Positions 43,934 to 53,523 of a stretch of 64,000 bases of DNA are shown here, piece by piece. The notes beneath the pieces were generated by a model. It did not search any database. It saw nothing but the letters and a program-made list of their open reading frames with translations, and was not told the DNA's origin. The position numbers were made by a program, and so were the translations under genes. The DNA is from an uncultured Eubacteriales bacterium (GTDB taxonomy: Bacteria; Bacillota; Clostridia; Peptostreptococcales; Anaerovoracaceae). Numbering within the stretch: the stretch's first letter is position 1; each line of letters starts with the position of its first letter. Location of the stretch: assembly GCA_900545135.1 (NCBI GenBank), contig UQXL01000004.1:48018-112017 (forward strand). Reading direction: 5' to 3'.

Positions 43934-44950
43934 ATGGAAGAATATCGCTTTGAACATAAAGAACCTTTGACTCAGCGAGTGGTTTTAGCATTGAGAGTCG
44001 ATACAAAACAGCTCAAGGAACAGTTGTGGCTGGGAACGGAATATGAGGTTGAGGCGGCTCTGCGGGGGCTGGACAAGCCTTTGTATCTGGCCCAAACTCG
44101 CCCTTTGGGAGCGTTTTGGTGCGAGTTCGGAAAAACCTCCGTCGACGGCTGGACGGAGGCTGTGTGGCCCCTTTTAGGGGCACTGTCGGCGCGGAAAGCA
44201 GCGGAGCGCACCGCCGGGGAGCAGGAAGCAGCCGCCATTCTTTCCCGGCTGGCGGTAGGAAATGCTGCCGCCCTGTATGCGGCCATCCAGATTTGGGAGA
44301 TGTACCTGCGTTGCTGCCGAGGAAAAGATAAACACAAAGCAGAAACTGCCCTGCGGGATTATGCGCAACTGCTGATCCTGCCCTTTGGGGAATACTCGCC
44401 GGAGATGGCAAATTGGAAACGGGAAAAGCCGGTTGTTCCTGTATGGAACCATCGGGAAGACGCCAAGCTGGAAATTTGGTATCCCTATGGAGAAGTCCCC
44501 TTTGAATGTGCGGTAGTGAGCGGTCCCCTGCGACCGGCTCTTATTTATTACCGCCAGCGGATTCTGGACGCCGGCATGGTTATGCGCACCTGCAGCCAAT
44601 GCGGACGGGTATTCTTTGCTCTGGATGCCCGCAGTAACCTGTGCAGTGAACGGTGCCGCAAGGCCAGTAAAAAGGCGGCAAAAAAGAGTTTCGACAGCAA
44701 ATCCAAAGAGAAGGAATACGAGCAGGCCTACAAGCGAGAGTATATGTTTTGGTACAACCGCATCAAGAAGCTGGAAAAGAACCACGGCCCGCAGGAACAG
44801 ATCCAAAGGGCGAAAACTGCTCTCCAGCAGTTCCGAAAGGAAGCCGTGGAATGTAAAAAGCAGATTCAGAATGGGAAATTATCTACGGTGCAATTTGTAA
44901 ACTGGATGATTGGGCAAGAGCCTATTATTCAGGAAATCTGTGGTGAGTAA
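43934..44950 (+). CDS. DUF6076 domain protein with C-terminal zinc finger
   Basis: 338 residues. The N-terminal two-thirds resemble nothing I can name with function. Near residue 219 a zinc-binding motif CSQCGRVFF ... CSERCRKAS appears, followed by a very basic, helical stretch (AAKKSFDSKSKEKEYEQAYK) and a long amphipathic helix. This arrangement fits DUF6076, seen in Firmicute mobile elements. Likely DNA- or RNA-binding, function unknown. It is the only plus-strand gene of the element, with its own promoter and terminator, convergent with hsdR. Confidence 0.65.
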   Translation: MEEYRFEHKEPLTQRVVLALRVDTKQLKEQLWLGTEYEVEAALRGLDKPLYLAQTRPLGAFWCEFGKTSVDGWTEAVWPLLGALSARKAAERTAGEQEAAAILSRLAVGNAAALYAAIQIWEMYLRCCRGKDKHKAETALRDYAQLLILPFGEYSPEMANWKREKPVVPVWNHREDAKLEIWYPYGEVPFECAVVSGPLRPALIYYRQRILDAGMVMRTCSQCGRVFFALDARSNLCSERCRKASKKAAKKSFDSKSKEKEYEQAYKREYMFWYNRIKKLEKNHGPQEQIQRAKTALQQFRKEAVECKKQIQNGKLSTVQFVNWMIGQEPIIQEICGE

Positions 44951-44954
44951 AAGG

Positions 44955-44978
44955 CAGGCTATCCATGTGGATAGCCTG
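44955..44978. terminator. Terminator between DUF6076 and hsdR (bidirectional)
   Basis: CAGGCTATCC / GGATAGCCTG with an ATGT loop, flanked by AAAAGG and CCTTTT, so the stem can extend and gives T-tracts on both strands. The downstream stretch repeats GGATAGCC twice more (45007-45031). Confidence 0.85.
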
Positions 44979-45063
44979 TTCCTTTTAAACGTATTGAATC
45001 TGGATGGTTGGATAGCCGGGTGGATAGCCAAACCTACCCGATTATTTCGTTGCATTTTTAACC

Positions 45064-48000
45064 TCAAGAATACTTCTTGAAGTTTTCCGCCTGTTCCAGC
45101 ACTTCTTTATAAACATCATCCAGCGTTACCGGCGGATAGCCGTATTCGTCCAACAGCAGAATCAAATCGACCTGCAAATTTGCTTTGATGTCGTCACGGG
45201 TTGACCAATCGGTATAGCGGGACTTGTCATCAACAATAACTTTGATTTTCTTTGAAAGCTCAAGCATTTTTTCATCCGGATATTCATTGTCGAATTCGTA
45301 TTTCTTTGCAACAGCTTTCAGAATATCATAAAAAGCTTTTTCCTCGTAATCTATCCCTAATTTTTTGAAGGAGTCCTTTTCTGTTTTCAGCTCTGCAAGC
45401 AGATCGGCAAGCTTTGCGGCAATATCATCAAGCACCTCGTTTGCATAGGATTCATCCCTGCGGCGGTTATTGTATTCGTCAACCACCCGCTTTAATCTGT
45501 CTGCAAATTCGACACCCATGATTTTGTTGACTTTCTTGAATTCGTCGATTGCCTGTGAGAGTAGCCTTTGCAGAATTTTAATTTTGGTATTCGGCAATTG
45601 GATAGCATTTATCTTACCCATGTACTTATCGCTGAAAATGTCAACAGAGATATGTTTTCCGGTTTCAAACAACTCTTCAATACCGTCCGACCGAATAGCG
45701 CCCTCCAGCATTTCACGCACACGAGCATTCATCTGTGAAATATCCGGGGCGTCTCCCTTTGTCAGCTTGAAAAGGATAGAGCGGACAGCGCAATAAAAAT
45801 GGATATAATCTGTTTCCTCGTCCGAAATCTTTTCGCTGGAGCTGCAAAGATTGAAAGCCTGCTTCATCCGCTTAACCGCCGCCATAAAACGAGTTTCCAG
45901 TTCCTCCGACAGCTGCACATATTCGACCGCCCGATTGAGGCAGATAAGCTGCTCCGTCGGAGAACCTTCAAAGAAATTTTTGCTGTTAAAACCGTGGAAC
46001 ATCTGCGCCAGCACTTCCAATTGGTCTTTGACAATGGTAACCGCCTGCTCTACACCTTCAAACTCATCACATTCAAAGTTTGTGTATTTCTTTAGAGCAA
46101 GGTTCATATTCTTTTTGATGCCGATATAGTCTACAATCAAGCCCTTGTCTTTTCCTTCGCAGATACGGTTTACACGGGAGATCGTCTGAATCAGAGTATG
46201 CTGCTGAATCGGTTTATCTATATAGATGGTATCCAGCTCCGGAACATCAAATCCGGTCAGCCACATATCGACAACGATAGCGATTTTGAAATTGGATTTC
46301 GGATTTTTGAACTGCCGGTCAAATTCCTTGCGGTCATCCTTTGTTCCAAGCATTTCATAAAGAGCGGGCTCATCATCTTTGTTGCGAGTCATCACGAGCT
46401 TGATTTTCTCGATGGGCTTCAGTTCCTTTTTCTCTTTATCGGTAAGCGCTGTTTCATCTTCGCAGATTTTCTTTTCCGCCCATTCGGGACGCATCTCTAT
46501 AATAATTTTGTAAAAATCATAAGCGATATTGCGATTCATACAGACGAACAACGCTTTGCCTGCAACCGTAGCACCCTCTGCCACACGGGTTTCGTAATGG
46601 TGAATAAAATCCTTAGCAACTGCATGTAGCCTGTTTGGATCGCCGATGATCGCCTCCATTTTGGCAACGGCTTTCTGGCTTTCCTCAATTTGGTGTTCGT
46701 TTGCTCCCTCCCGTTCACATTTGGCATAATAATCTTCGATTTGTTTGACCTTTTCATTATCCAGCATAACCCGTGCCGCACGCCCGTCGTAAACAAGATT
46801 GACGGTAATACCGTCACGCACCGATTCGGTCATGGTGTAGGAATCTACCACAGGACCGAATACTTCAATCGTCCCGTCCACCGGTGTTCCGGTAAAGCCT
46901 ACATAGGTTGCGTTTGGCAGGGAATCGTGCAGATACTTGGCAAAGCCATATTTACGCTCCACACCCGCTTCGGTCACTTTGACCTTTTGGTCAAGATTGA
47001 TCTGGCTTCGGTGCGCCTCATCAGAAATACAAATGACATTGGTTCTATCGGTAAGAAGCTGCAAGTCCTCCGTGAATTTCTGGATGGTCGTTAAATACAC
47101 GCCGCCGCTTTCCCGCCCCTGTAATTCTTCCCGCAGCTTTTCACGAGATTCAATGCTGACTACCGTTTCATCGCCAATATATTTTTTGGAATTGACAAAT
47201 TGGCGGGAAAGCTGGTCGTCTAAATCGGTACGGTCAGTGATAATTAAAATGGTCGGGCTGTGAAAAAGTTTACTTTTCATCAGCATACGAGTCAAAAACA
47301 GCATGGTATAGCTCTTGCCGCAGCCGGTGGCGCCGAAATAGGTGCCTCCCTTTCCATCACCGTCAGGACGCATATGTAGCTTGATATTCTCAAACAGCTT
47401 GGTAGCGGCAAAAAACTGTGGATAACGGCAGACGATTTTCAGTTCTTTATCCGAGCTGTCGGGGAAATAAATAAAATCCTTGATAACCGAAAGCAGCCGG
47501 TCTTTGCGAAACAGCCCCTTCATCATGGTGACAAGGGAGTTGATTCCGTCCAACTCCTTATCATCAGACTCAACTTTCCTCCAGGCATAGAAATAGTCAT
47601 AGGGACTAAAAAGAGAGCCGTATTTGTTGTTCACACCGTCGCTGATGACCACAAAGGCGTTGTATTTGAGCAGTTCCGGAATATCTCTGCGGTAGCGGAC
47701 GGCAAGCTGCGTGTAAGCGTCCATAATCGTTGTGTTTTCCTTGACGACACTCTTGAATTCCAGAACTACCACAGGAATACCATTGATAAATACAATGCCG
47801 TCGGGAATACGAAGCTGACCATCCACGCCCTCGATTTCAAACTGGTTGACCGCTTTGAAGATGTTATTTTCAGGGTTGTCATAATCAATCAGCTCAATAT
47901 GTATATCCTTCTGCGTCCTGTCCTCACGGTTGAGAATAAAACCATCGCACAGCAACTTATGTACCGCCTTGTTCGCTTCGTATACCGTGCCAGAGATGTT

Positions 48001-48201
48001 TCGAAGCCGCAAAAGGATACCGTCCACTTCGCTGGGAGTGATACCATCCTTGGCGTAGCGGTTATATAAATACTGCCGCAGGTCATCGGCAAGCAGGACT
48101 TCCGTGCGTTCCCGATGGATCTGCTCTCCTGCGAGGTATGTATATCCTTCGCCCTTGAACAGTTCCATAATGGAAAGTTCTAATGCGCGTTCGTTAAACA
48201 T
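45064..48201 (-). CDS. hsdR: Type I restriction enzyme endonuclease subunit HsdR
   Basis: 1045 residues. N-terminal nuclease domain with the PD-(D/E)XK elements DGQLRIPDGIVF and VVVLEFKS (about 135-165), then the translocase: Walker A FGATGCGKSYTML near 307, DEAH-like box ISDEAHRSQ near 400, GFTGTP near 440, and helicase motif VI in QTISRVNRICEGKDKG. It cleaves unmodified DNA after ATP-driven translocation, but only in complex with HsdM and HsdS. The start at 48201 follows AAGGAG. The gene begins 4 bp after the FRG gene, so it ends the operon. hsdM is interrupted, which may leave this subunit without a partner. Confidence 0.94.
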   Translation of the reverse strand: MFNERALELSIMELFKGEGYTYLAGEQIHRERTEVLLADDLRQYLYNRYAKDGITPSEVDGILLRLRNISGTVYEANKAVHKLLCDGFILNREDRTQKDIHIELIDYDNPENNIFKAVNQFEIEGVDGQLRIPDGIVFINGIPVVVLEFKSVVKENTTIMDAYTQLAVRYRRDIPELLKYNAFVVISDGVNNKYGSLFSPYDYFYAWRKVESDDKELDGINSLVTMMKGLFRKDRLLSVIKDFIYFPDSSDKELKIVCRYPQFFAATKLFENIKLHMRPDGDGKGGTYFGATGCGKSYTMLFLTRMLMKSKLFHSPTILIITDRTDLDDQLSRQFVNSKKYIGDETVVSIESREKLREELQGRESGGVYLTTIQKFTEDLQLLTDRTNVICISDEAHRSQINLDQKVKVTEAGVERKYGFAKYLHDSLPNATYVGFTGTPVDGTIEVFGPVVDSYTMTESVRDGITVNLVYDGRAARVMLDNEKVKQIEDYYAKCEREGANEHQIEESQKAVAKMEAIIGDPNRLHAVAKDFIHHYETRVAEGATVAGKALFVCMNRNIAYDFYKIIIEMRPEWAEKKICEDETALTDKEKKELKPIEKIKLVMTRNKDDEPALYEMLGTKDDRKEFDRQFKNPKSNFKIAIVVDMWLTGFDVPELDTIYIDKPIQQHTLIQTISRVNRICEGKDKGLIVDYIGIKKNMNLALKKYTNFECDEFEGVEQAVTIVKDQLEVLAQMFHGFNSKNFFEGSPTEQLICLNRAVEYVQLSEELETRFMAAVKRMKQAFNLCSSSEKISDEETDYIHFYCAVRSILFKLTKGDAPDISQMNARVREMLEGAIRSDGIEELFETGKHISVDIFSDKYMGKINAIQLPNTKIKILQRLLSQAIDEFKKVNKIMGVEFADRLKRVVDEYNNRRRDESYANEVLDDIAAKLADLLAELKTEKDSFKKLGIDYEEKAFYDILKAVAKKYEFDNEYPDEKMLELSKKIKVIVDDKSRYTDWSTRDDIKANLQVDLILLLDEYGYPPVTLDDVYKEVLEQAENFKKYS

Positions 48202-48205
48202 ATTA

Positions 48206-49354
48206 CTAATCTCCTTCCTTAGCTGCATTTCGGAATTTTTCAACATGAAAGGATGCGATTCGATCCATATCACAGTACAAAGTTGCTTGATTGATATGTA
48301 TTTTATCTAATTCATGCAAAATCTTTTCTTTAGACTCCGGCGGGATTAAAATATGATACATATTATATTTGGAGTATGAAAAATCTATCATGTTCTGCTT
48401 GCTTCGATTAATACCAAAAACAGCAAAAACTCCGCTTTGGTTTATAATTCTTTGAAAATCTTGCTTTGCTTTCACCCATAAAACAGCGTTGTCAAAATGT
48501 TCCGGTTTTATTTTCGCCTTGAAATAAGGTTTTTCACCGCGTACCAGGTGTAAAAATCTTGTGATATCATCTCTATCATTAAATTGTTGTAGCAAAGAAT
48601 TGTAATGTTCCTTATACGCTTTATCCACTTCGTCTCCTTCATAGGAATGATAATAATCCATAAAGGAATAATCACTGACATCAAGTCCATCATCTGCGAA
48701 AGCCATATTTGCAAGCAATGAAATGGAATCGCTGTCATAATATTTAAAATCAGTTGGTTCCACATTGATTCTCATAACATCTGCAAAATCACTTTTCTCA
48801 GTTGCACACGCCATATATAATGCAACAAGAGGATTTTCTGTAAAATCTAATAGTCTAGTGGGAAATGAATAATGCTGCAATACAACTAAATAATCAAGTG
48901 CCGTTTTACAATCACTGAAAAAATTGGGGTATGAAGCAATCATTTCATGGATAAATCGAGATTCGCATTGTAAAATATTCCGATTCTGCTTTCTATATAT
49001 CCCTGGTATCATATCAAACATCCAGTTGCCATGTCCCCGATATAATTGTTTGACTTTTATATCATTGTTCTCATCTAAAATTACTTTTAAAAAACCTGTC
49101 AAATCATACACAAAATCAATTTTCTGATTAGATGTTAGCGGGTAATAGCAAAAATATTTTTGATCTCCTGATTTTATGATACGTTTTTCAATCGGAGCCC
49201 TACTTAAATACGCATTGCCTTCTATCACAGAATCAATCATTTTTGCAAACTCATAGTTATCTGTAATACAGATTTTTTCATCTGCCAATCTGCTACAATA
49301 TTCATCCAGCAAATTCATATCTACAGAATTGATTTCCTGTTGTGCCTGATCCAT
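48206..49354 (-). CDS. FRG domain-containing protein
   Basis: 382 residues. The FRG domain (PF08867) is centred on residues about 95-190: YRGHGNWMFDMIPGIYR and LQHYSFPTRLLDFTENPLVALYMAC, with the F/Y-R-G signature. FRG proteins are common in phage-defence islands and mobile elements, and their biochemistry is unclear; a relation to ADP-ribosyltransferase-like folds has been suggested. The C-terminal half is unrecognised. It is inserted between hsdS and hsdR in the same direction, only 4 bp from hsdR, which suggests joint function or at least coexpression. Confidence 0.82.
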   Translation of the reverse strand: MDQAQQEINSVDMNLLDEYCSRLADEKICITDNYEFAKMIDSVIEGNAYLSRAPIEKRIIKSGDQKYFCYYPLTSNQKIDFVYDLTGFLKVILDENNDIKVKQLYRGHGNWMFDMIPGIYRKQNRNILQCESRFIHEMIASYPNFFSDCKTALDYLVVLQHYSFPTRLLDFTENPLVALYMACATEKSDFADVMRINVEPTDFKYYDSDSISLLANMAFADDGLDVSDYSFMDYYHSYEGDEVDKAYKEHYNSLLQQFNDRDDITRFLHLVRGEKPYFKAKIKPEHFDNAVLWVKAKQDFQRIINQSGVFAVFGINRSKQNMIDFSYSKYNMYHILIPPESKEKILHELDKIHINQATLYCDMDRIASFHVEKFRNAAKEGD

Positions 49355-49435
49355 ATTATCACCCCAGTCATATCATAATTTCAAATCTCAAAATTGATAA
49401 TCGGTTTTATCAGTAGCAGTTCTAAAGCGTATTCA

Positions 49436-50335
49436 TTAAAGTTTGCCATTGTGGTCACTCCTCACTGCTTCAATATATTTTTTGATTGTAGCATCAGAAT
49501 TTCCTATTAAAATCCGTTTATTATCATTATGTTTTACAAGTATACGATTGAAATTTTCAACTTGTTTTTCTTCAATACAAACCATTCGATTTTTGAAATT
49601 GCTAGAGTTTTTATAATTTCCAAATAACACAGCAACCTTTGGAGATAGGGCAAGATATATACTAGTTTTATCATCTTCAATAATTGTCGGATCATCACCT
49701 ACACAAGCAGGAATATTGCTTGTTATAAACAAATTTGTTCGGGCATAGAAAAATGTATAGTTCAGCCTTTTTAATGCTTCAAGGCATGCCTGCGTGAAAC
49801 TATTTTCAAATTCATCAGTTAACATAGCTTTCTTCTTTGCGGCAAGGCAAATAGAATCCGCTCCGCCAAATTCCATATCATCTAACATGGTGCGGATTTG
49901 TTTTACCTCATCATTATCAATATCGTCCTGTTCTAATTTATTTAAGGCAAGCGCTTCCATATTTTCAGGGTTACGCACGATCATATTGACTATAAATCGA
50001 AAAAACATATTCCGCTCGTTTCCTTGCAATATGAGCGCATTCGGGTTTTGTGATGGACAGCAAATGTGTAATATTGTGGTTAGAACTTTAGAAAATTCGC
50101 CTTCATATTCGCAAAAAAGTTTTTCAATGTGGTTGGGTAGCACAAACTCACCAAGCTTTGGGTTTGCATTTTCCCATTTTGTCTCATACAGATTATTCTC
50201 ATAGCAAACATTCTTTGGACTTTGCGCGAAATACTTATCCAGCTTGAAATCATATATGTGAAGTAAACCGTTTTCATCTGCAAAATTTCTCAAATAGAAC
50301 TGCGGGACATAGTGCTCTTTAACCGTATTCTGCAT
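49436..50335 (-). CDS. DUF4238 domain-containing protein
   Basis: 299 residues, beginning KEHYVPQFYLRNFADENG, the opening signature of DUF4238 (PF14022). Conserved features include HVPQF-type His and Tyr at the start, a central helix around FRFIVNMIVRNPENME, and a terminal segment FITSNIPACVGDDP near 205. The family is frequent in defence islands; nuclease-like activity has been proposed but not established as far as I know. It lies 51 bp after hsdS and 81 bp before the FRG gene, all on the minus strand. Confidence 0.8.
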   Translation of the reverse strand: MQNTVKEHYVPQFYLRNFADENGLLHIYDFKLDKYFAQSPKNVCYENNLYETKWENANPKLGEFVLPNHIEKLFCEYEGEFSKVLTTILHICCPSQNPNALILQGNERNMFFRFIVNMIVRNPENMEALALNKLEQDDIDNDEVKQIRTMLDDMEFGGADSICLAAKKKAMLTDEFENSFTQACLEALKRLNYTFFYARTNLFITSNIPACVGDDPTIIEDDKTSIYLALSPKVAVLFGNYKNSSNFKNRMVCIEEKQVENFNRILVKHNDNKRILIGNSDATIKKYIEAVRSDHNGKL

Positions 50336-50386
50336 TTTTCAGGCGAACTCCTTCCTATAAGATTTTCTTTGCCAGTAAATGATAAT

Positions 50387-51490
50387 TTAGCGGCTTAATA
50401 TCGCCAAAAAATTGTCTTGCAAAGCAGACAGTGTTTTGATTTCCTCTTTGTTCTGCTTAATTGAAACAAATAATGGTTCAACTTTCGACATGAAATCTGC
50501 AATTGCAGAATTACATGGAACAAGTATCTGCCTTTTTTTGAAATCCGGTACGGTAATTTGCTGTTGAGAGGTTCCTGTACTGTGCAGGTCGATTGAACTC
50601 AGTGCAAAATACAGATATTTCGCAGTTACATAGACTTGGTTAGGTACAACCGAAATTAAGCGAACAATGGGGACATAGGGTTCCTCTCTCAAAAAGACAT
50701 ATCCGACAGTTCCACGAGCAGATACAGTAACGCTTTCTTCACAAATTTTTGCCTTATCTGTGAAACCGTAGAGACCTTCGTCCTCGATGCCGTTTGAAAA
50801 AATCGGAACTGGGCAGTTTTCTGTTTGAAAGTCACTAAATACGGTTGGTCTATCACCGCCAGCACTTAGGTTGGCAACATCACCAAGAGCAGAAAAGTGC
50901 CAGTTTTCTGGAAGATTCACAGCATCTATATCATCTACAAATGTTTTTCTGTAGATTGCTTGAGCTGTAGCCGCTAAATTATCATTTATCCGTTTCTTCA
51001 AAGCGATTCTGTCGGTGATTGCCTTGTAGGCTTTGACTATACTTCTCTGCTTTTCGGTAGAAGGAACAGGAAGCTCTACCTTGCACATTTCATCCCAATC
51101 CATAACTTCTCGGACGCTTCCATGAGATTTGAAACGGGCGTACCTGTTAAACTCCGGTCTGCTAAACCATAGCATGAGATATTCAGGCATAAGTTGCTTT
51201 TCATCAATGGCCTCAAAAACTGTGTAAACATTGCTTACTAAACCCTCGTCATAATCTTCCAACAAGGCAATTCCTATCTTATCGCCTCTGCGGGAAGTAT
51301 CTGGAATGTATGTAAACTGTCCTTTTTTTACGACCTTGTACTTGGTAAAATCTGTACCAACAGTATTCGCAATAGAAGGGATGAATTGTTTCTGAACAGA
51401 AACACCTAAAAGGTTTTCCTCTTTGCCTTCCGTATTACGAACATCAACTTGTCGGATATACTGTCCAAGTTTCTTATAGTTCGATCTCAT
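50387..51490 (-). CDS. hsdS: Type I restriction enzyme specificity subunit HsdS
   Basis: 367 residues with the two-half layout of HsdS. TRD1 covers about 5-150 and ends in a conserved helix EKQRSIVKAYKAITDRIALKKRIND. TRD2 covers about 185-330 and ends in a second helix with QNKEEIKTLSALQDNFLAILS. It decides the DNA target of both methylation and cleavage. The ATG at 51490 lies inside the hsdM end (17-bp overlap) after GGAG, so it is translationally coupled to hsdM. Confidence 0.9.
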   Translation of the reverse strand: MRSNYKKLGQYIRQVDVRNTEGKEENLLGVSVQKQFIPSIANTVGTDFTKYKVVKKGQFTYIPDTSRRGDKIGIALLEDYDEGLVSNVYTVFEAIDEKQLMPEYLMLWFSRPEFNRYARFKSHGSVREVMDWDEMCKVELPVPSTEKQRSIVKAYKAITDRIALKKRINDNLAATAQAIYRKTFVDDIDAVNLPENWHFSALGDVANLSAGGDRPTVFSDFQTENCPVPIFSNGIEDEGLYGFTDKAKICEESVTVSARGTVGYVFLREEPYVPIVRLISVVPNQVYVTAKYLYFALSSIDLHSTGTSQQQITVPDFKKRQILVPCNSAIADFMSKVEPLFVSIKQNKEEIKTLSALQDNFLAILSR

Positions 51491-53045
51491 ACCCCAACTC
51501 CTTAAACACTGCCAGCAAATTCGCTTTCGACTGTTCTTCCTGCACAATCAGTTCTTTCAGCTCAGCCTGAAGTGTTTTCATCTTCGTATCAAAGTCGATA
51601 TTCTCATCACAGTTGACAAACTCTATGTACCGTCTGGGCACAAGGGTAAAACCTTTTTCTGCGACTTCCTCAAAAGAAGCGGAATAGCAGAACTCCGGAA
51701 TGTTTTCGTAGGTTTCCTCATAGCCCTCCTGCTGCCAGTTGTGATAAACCGAAGTGACCTTCGCCCGATCTTCCTCCGTCAGCTCAATATATTTTTTCTC
51801 GTAAGGGCTGCCCATCTGCCGCAAATCCATAAAGAGAATTTCCCGCTCTCTGTCACGATAGCGTTTGAGCTGCCCGTTCTGTTCTACAACACGGGCTTTT
51901 TTATTTTTGTTCAGTATCCAAAGCGTAACGCTGATGTCGGTTGTATAGAACAGGTTCCTCGGCAGAATGATGATGGCTTCCACCAGATTGTTTTCAATCA
52001 GTTGCTGCCTGATTTTCAGTTCTGTTCCGTCATCAGACAAAGCGCCGTTTGCAAGCAGAAAGCCGGCGGCGCCGTTTTGCGAAAGCTTGGAAACGATATT
52101 CAAAATCCAGCCGTAATTTGCATTGCTGATAGGCCGCACTTCATAGCCGTCCCAACGGGGATCGTCGATCAATTCGTTTTCCGCTCTCCATGCTTTTTGA
52201 TTGAAGGGCGGATTTGCCATAATGTAATCGGCTTTCAAATCCTTGTGCTGGTCGTTGGTAAAGGTATTCGCCGCCGTCTCGCCAAGATTTGCGGAAATGC
52301 CACGGATAGCAAGGTTCATCTTACATAGTTTATAGGTGGTATTTGTATATTCCTGCCCGTAGATGGAAACCTGCTTTTTGTTCCCGTGGTGTGCTTCCAC
52401 AAACTTCATGGACTGCACAAACATACCGCCGGAACCGCAACAGGGATCGTATAAAATCCCATCGTAAGGCTCCAGCATTTCGGCAATCAAATTGACGATG
52501 CATTTCGGTGTATAGAATTCGCCTTTACCTTTTCCTTCGGCAAGCGCAAATTTGCTGAGAAAATACTCATAAATGCGCCCGATGATGTCATTCTCTTTGT
52601 CGTCGGTATTGATGCGGTTAATCTCGTCCAACAGAGAAGCCAGCTTTGCTGTGTCGAGCTGCAAGCGGGAATAATAGTTGTCCGGCAGAGCGCCCTTCAG
52701 CGCCGGATTTGATTTTTCAATGGTGTATAGCGCCGTGTCGATTTTCAGGGCGATGTCGTCCTGCTTGGCGTTTTTCATAATATAAGATCAGCGGCTTTCC
52801 GGCGGCAGAAAGAATACATTGTCCTTCGTGTAGAACGCCACCGTATCCACAAATTTTTCGCCGTACTGCTTTGCAATCATTTTCCTCTAAGCGTCAAATT
52901 TATCACCGGCGAATTTCAGGAAAAACAGGCTTAGAACAACATGCTTATACTCCGCAGGCTCTACTGAGCCACGCAGCTTGTCCGCACTTTTCCAAAGCGC
53001 TTCTTCCATAGATATTTCTTTTTTCGGTTTTGCTGTCCGTGCCAT
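51474..53045 (-). pseudogene. hsdM: Type I restriction enzyme methyltransferase HsdM, interrupted by two stop codons
   Basis: The full frame is 524 codons from an ATG at 53045 (GGAGG seven bases upstream), the normal length for HsdM. The N-terminal HsdM helical domain reads MARTAKPKKEISMEEALWKS and ends KFAGDKFDA. Codon 53 is TAG (52887-52889) where Gln is expected, and codon 86 is TGA (52788-52790) where Trp is expected, before SYIMKNAKQDD. The rest is intact: PCCGSGGMF (SAM motif I) near codon 200 and catalytic NPPF near codon 280. Both stops are single-base transitions. A shorter start at the internal ATG at 52778 would give 434 residues without the N-domain, lacking a good ribosome site. 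Confidence 0.9.
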
Positions 53046-53108
53046 CAATATACCTCCAATAATCAGAAAATTTCAAAACAAAAGCAGCCTCAAACAATTG
53101 GAAGCATA

Positions 53109-53312
53109 TCAATTCTTATCTTCCACAGACTTTTGAACATACCGCCCGCTCTTAATCCGTGCATCCGCCGGTTTGATCGCTTCCTCTGGAATTCCCCACG
53201 TGCGACCAATCGTGATGGTGCCGGGTATACGCCCCGCTTTACATAGTACTTGAATCCGTCGTTCAGAAATCCCCCAGCGAAGTGCAGTTTCTTTGATAGA
53301 CAGATATTTCAT
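53109..53312 (-). CDS. Excisionase-like helix-turn-helix DNA-binding protein
   Basis: 67 residues. MKYLSIKETALRWGISERRIQVLC is a winged-helix/MerR-type HTH of the excisionase family, followed by GRIPGTITIGRTWGIPEEA. These small proteins act as recombination directionality factors or local regulators. Here it lies at the end of the element opposite the recombinase, 63 bp upstream of hsdM in the same direction, and may be the first gene of the RM operon. The start follows AGGAGG. A role in either excision or RM control is inference. Confidence 0.8.
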   Translation of the reverse strand: MKYLSIKETALRWGISERRIQVLCKAGRIPGTITIGRTWGIPEEAIKPADARIKSGRYVQKSVEDKN

Positions 53313-53334
53313 TGTAGTCCTCCTAATAAAAGCC

Positions 53335-53365
53335 ACTATAATATATAAGTTAAGTTTATTATAGT
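53335..53365. promoter_or_regulatory. Operator-like dyad upstream of the HTH gene
   Basis: Perfect 9-bp inverted repeat ACTATAATA (53335-53343) / TATTATAGT (53357-53365) with a 13-base AT-rich centre, 23 bp before the HTH gene start. The arms contain TATAAT-like -10 elements. It could be both promoter and self-regulation site for the HTH protein. Confidence 0.55.
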
Positions 53366-53404
53366 CGAAACAGCGAATAAAATCAATGTATATGGGATAA
53401 TAGA

Positions 53405-53448
53405 AAAAGGTGAGCACACCACCAAATAGATGGATGTCCTCACCTTTT
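53405..53448 (-). terminator. Hairpin at the right end of the element
   Basis: AAAAGGTGAG / CTCACCTTTT, 10-bp stem with a 24-base loop, followed on the minus strand by TTTTTC. It separates the tRNA from the HTH gene. Confidence 0.75.
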
Positions 53449-53475
53449 AAAAGCAAACTATAATAGATAAACAAT

Positions 53476-53515
53476 AAATCCGAACCCATCGCCAACCGGC
53501 AAAAGGTTCGGATTT
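53476..53515 (-). terminator. Element-borne terminator of tRNA-Ala
   Basis: AAATCCGAACC / GGTTCGGATTT, 11-bp perfect stem, 8 bp past the tRNA CCA end. It replaces the host terminator that integration moved to 41821-41854. Confidence 0.75.
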
Positions 53516-53523
53516 ATTTGTTG

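Noticed and set aside
52788..52889. Stop-codon readthrough or recoding in hsdM
   Set aside because: Two different stop codons at ordinary Gln and Trp positions, with no recoding signal; simple nonsense mutations explain it better. No other gene in the window has internal TAG or TGA.
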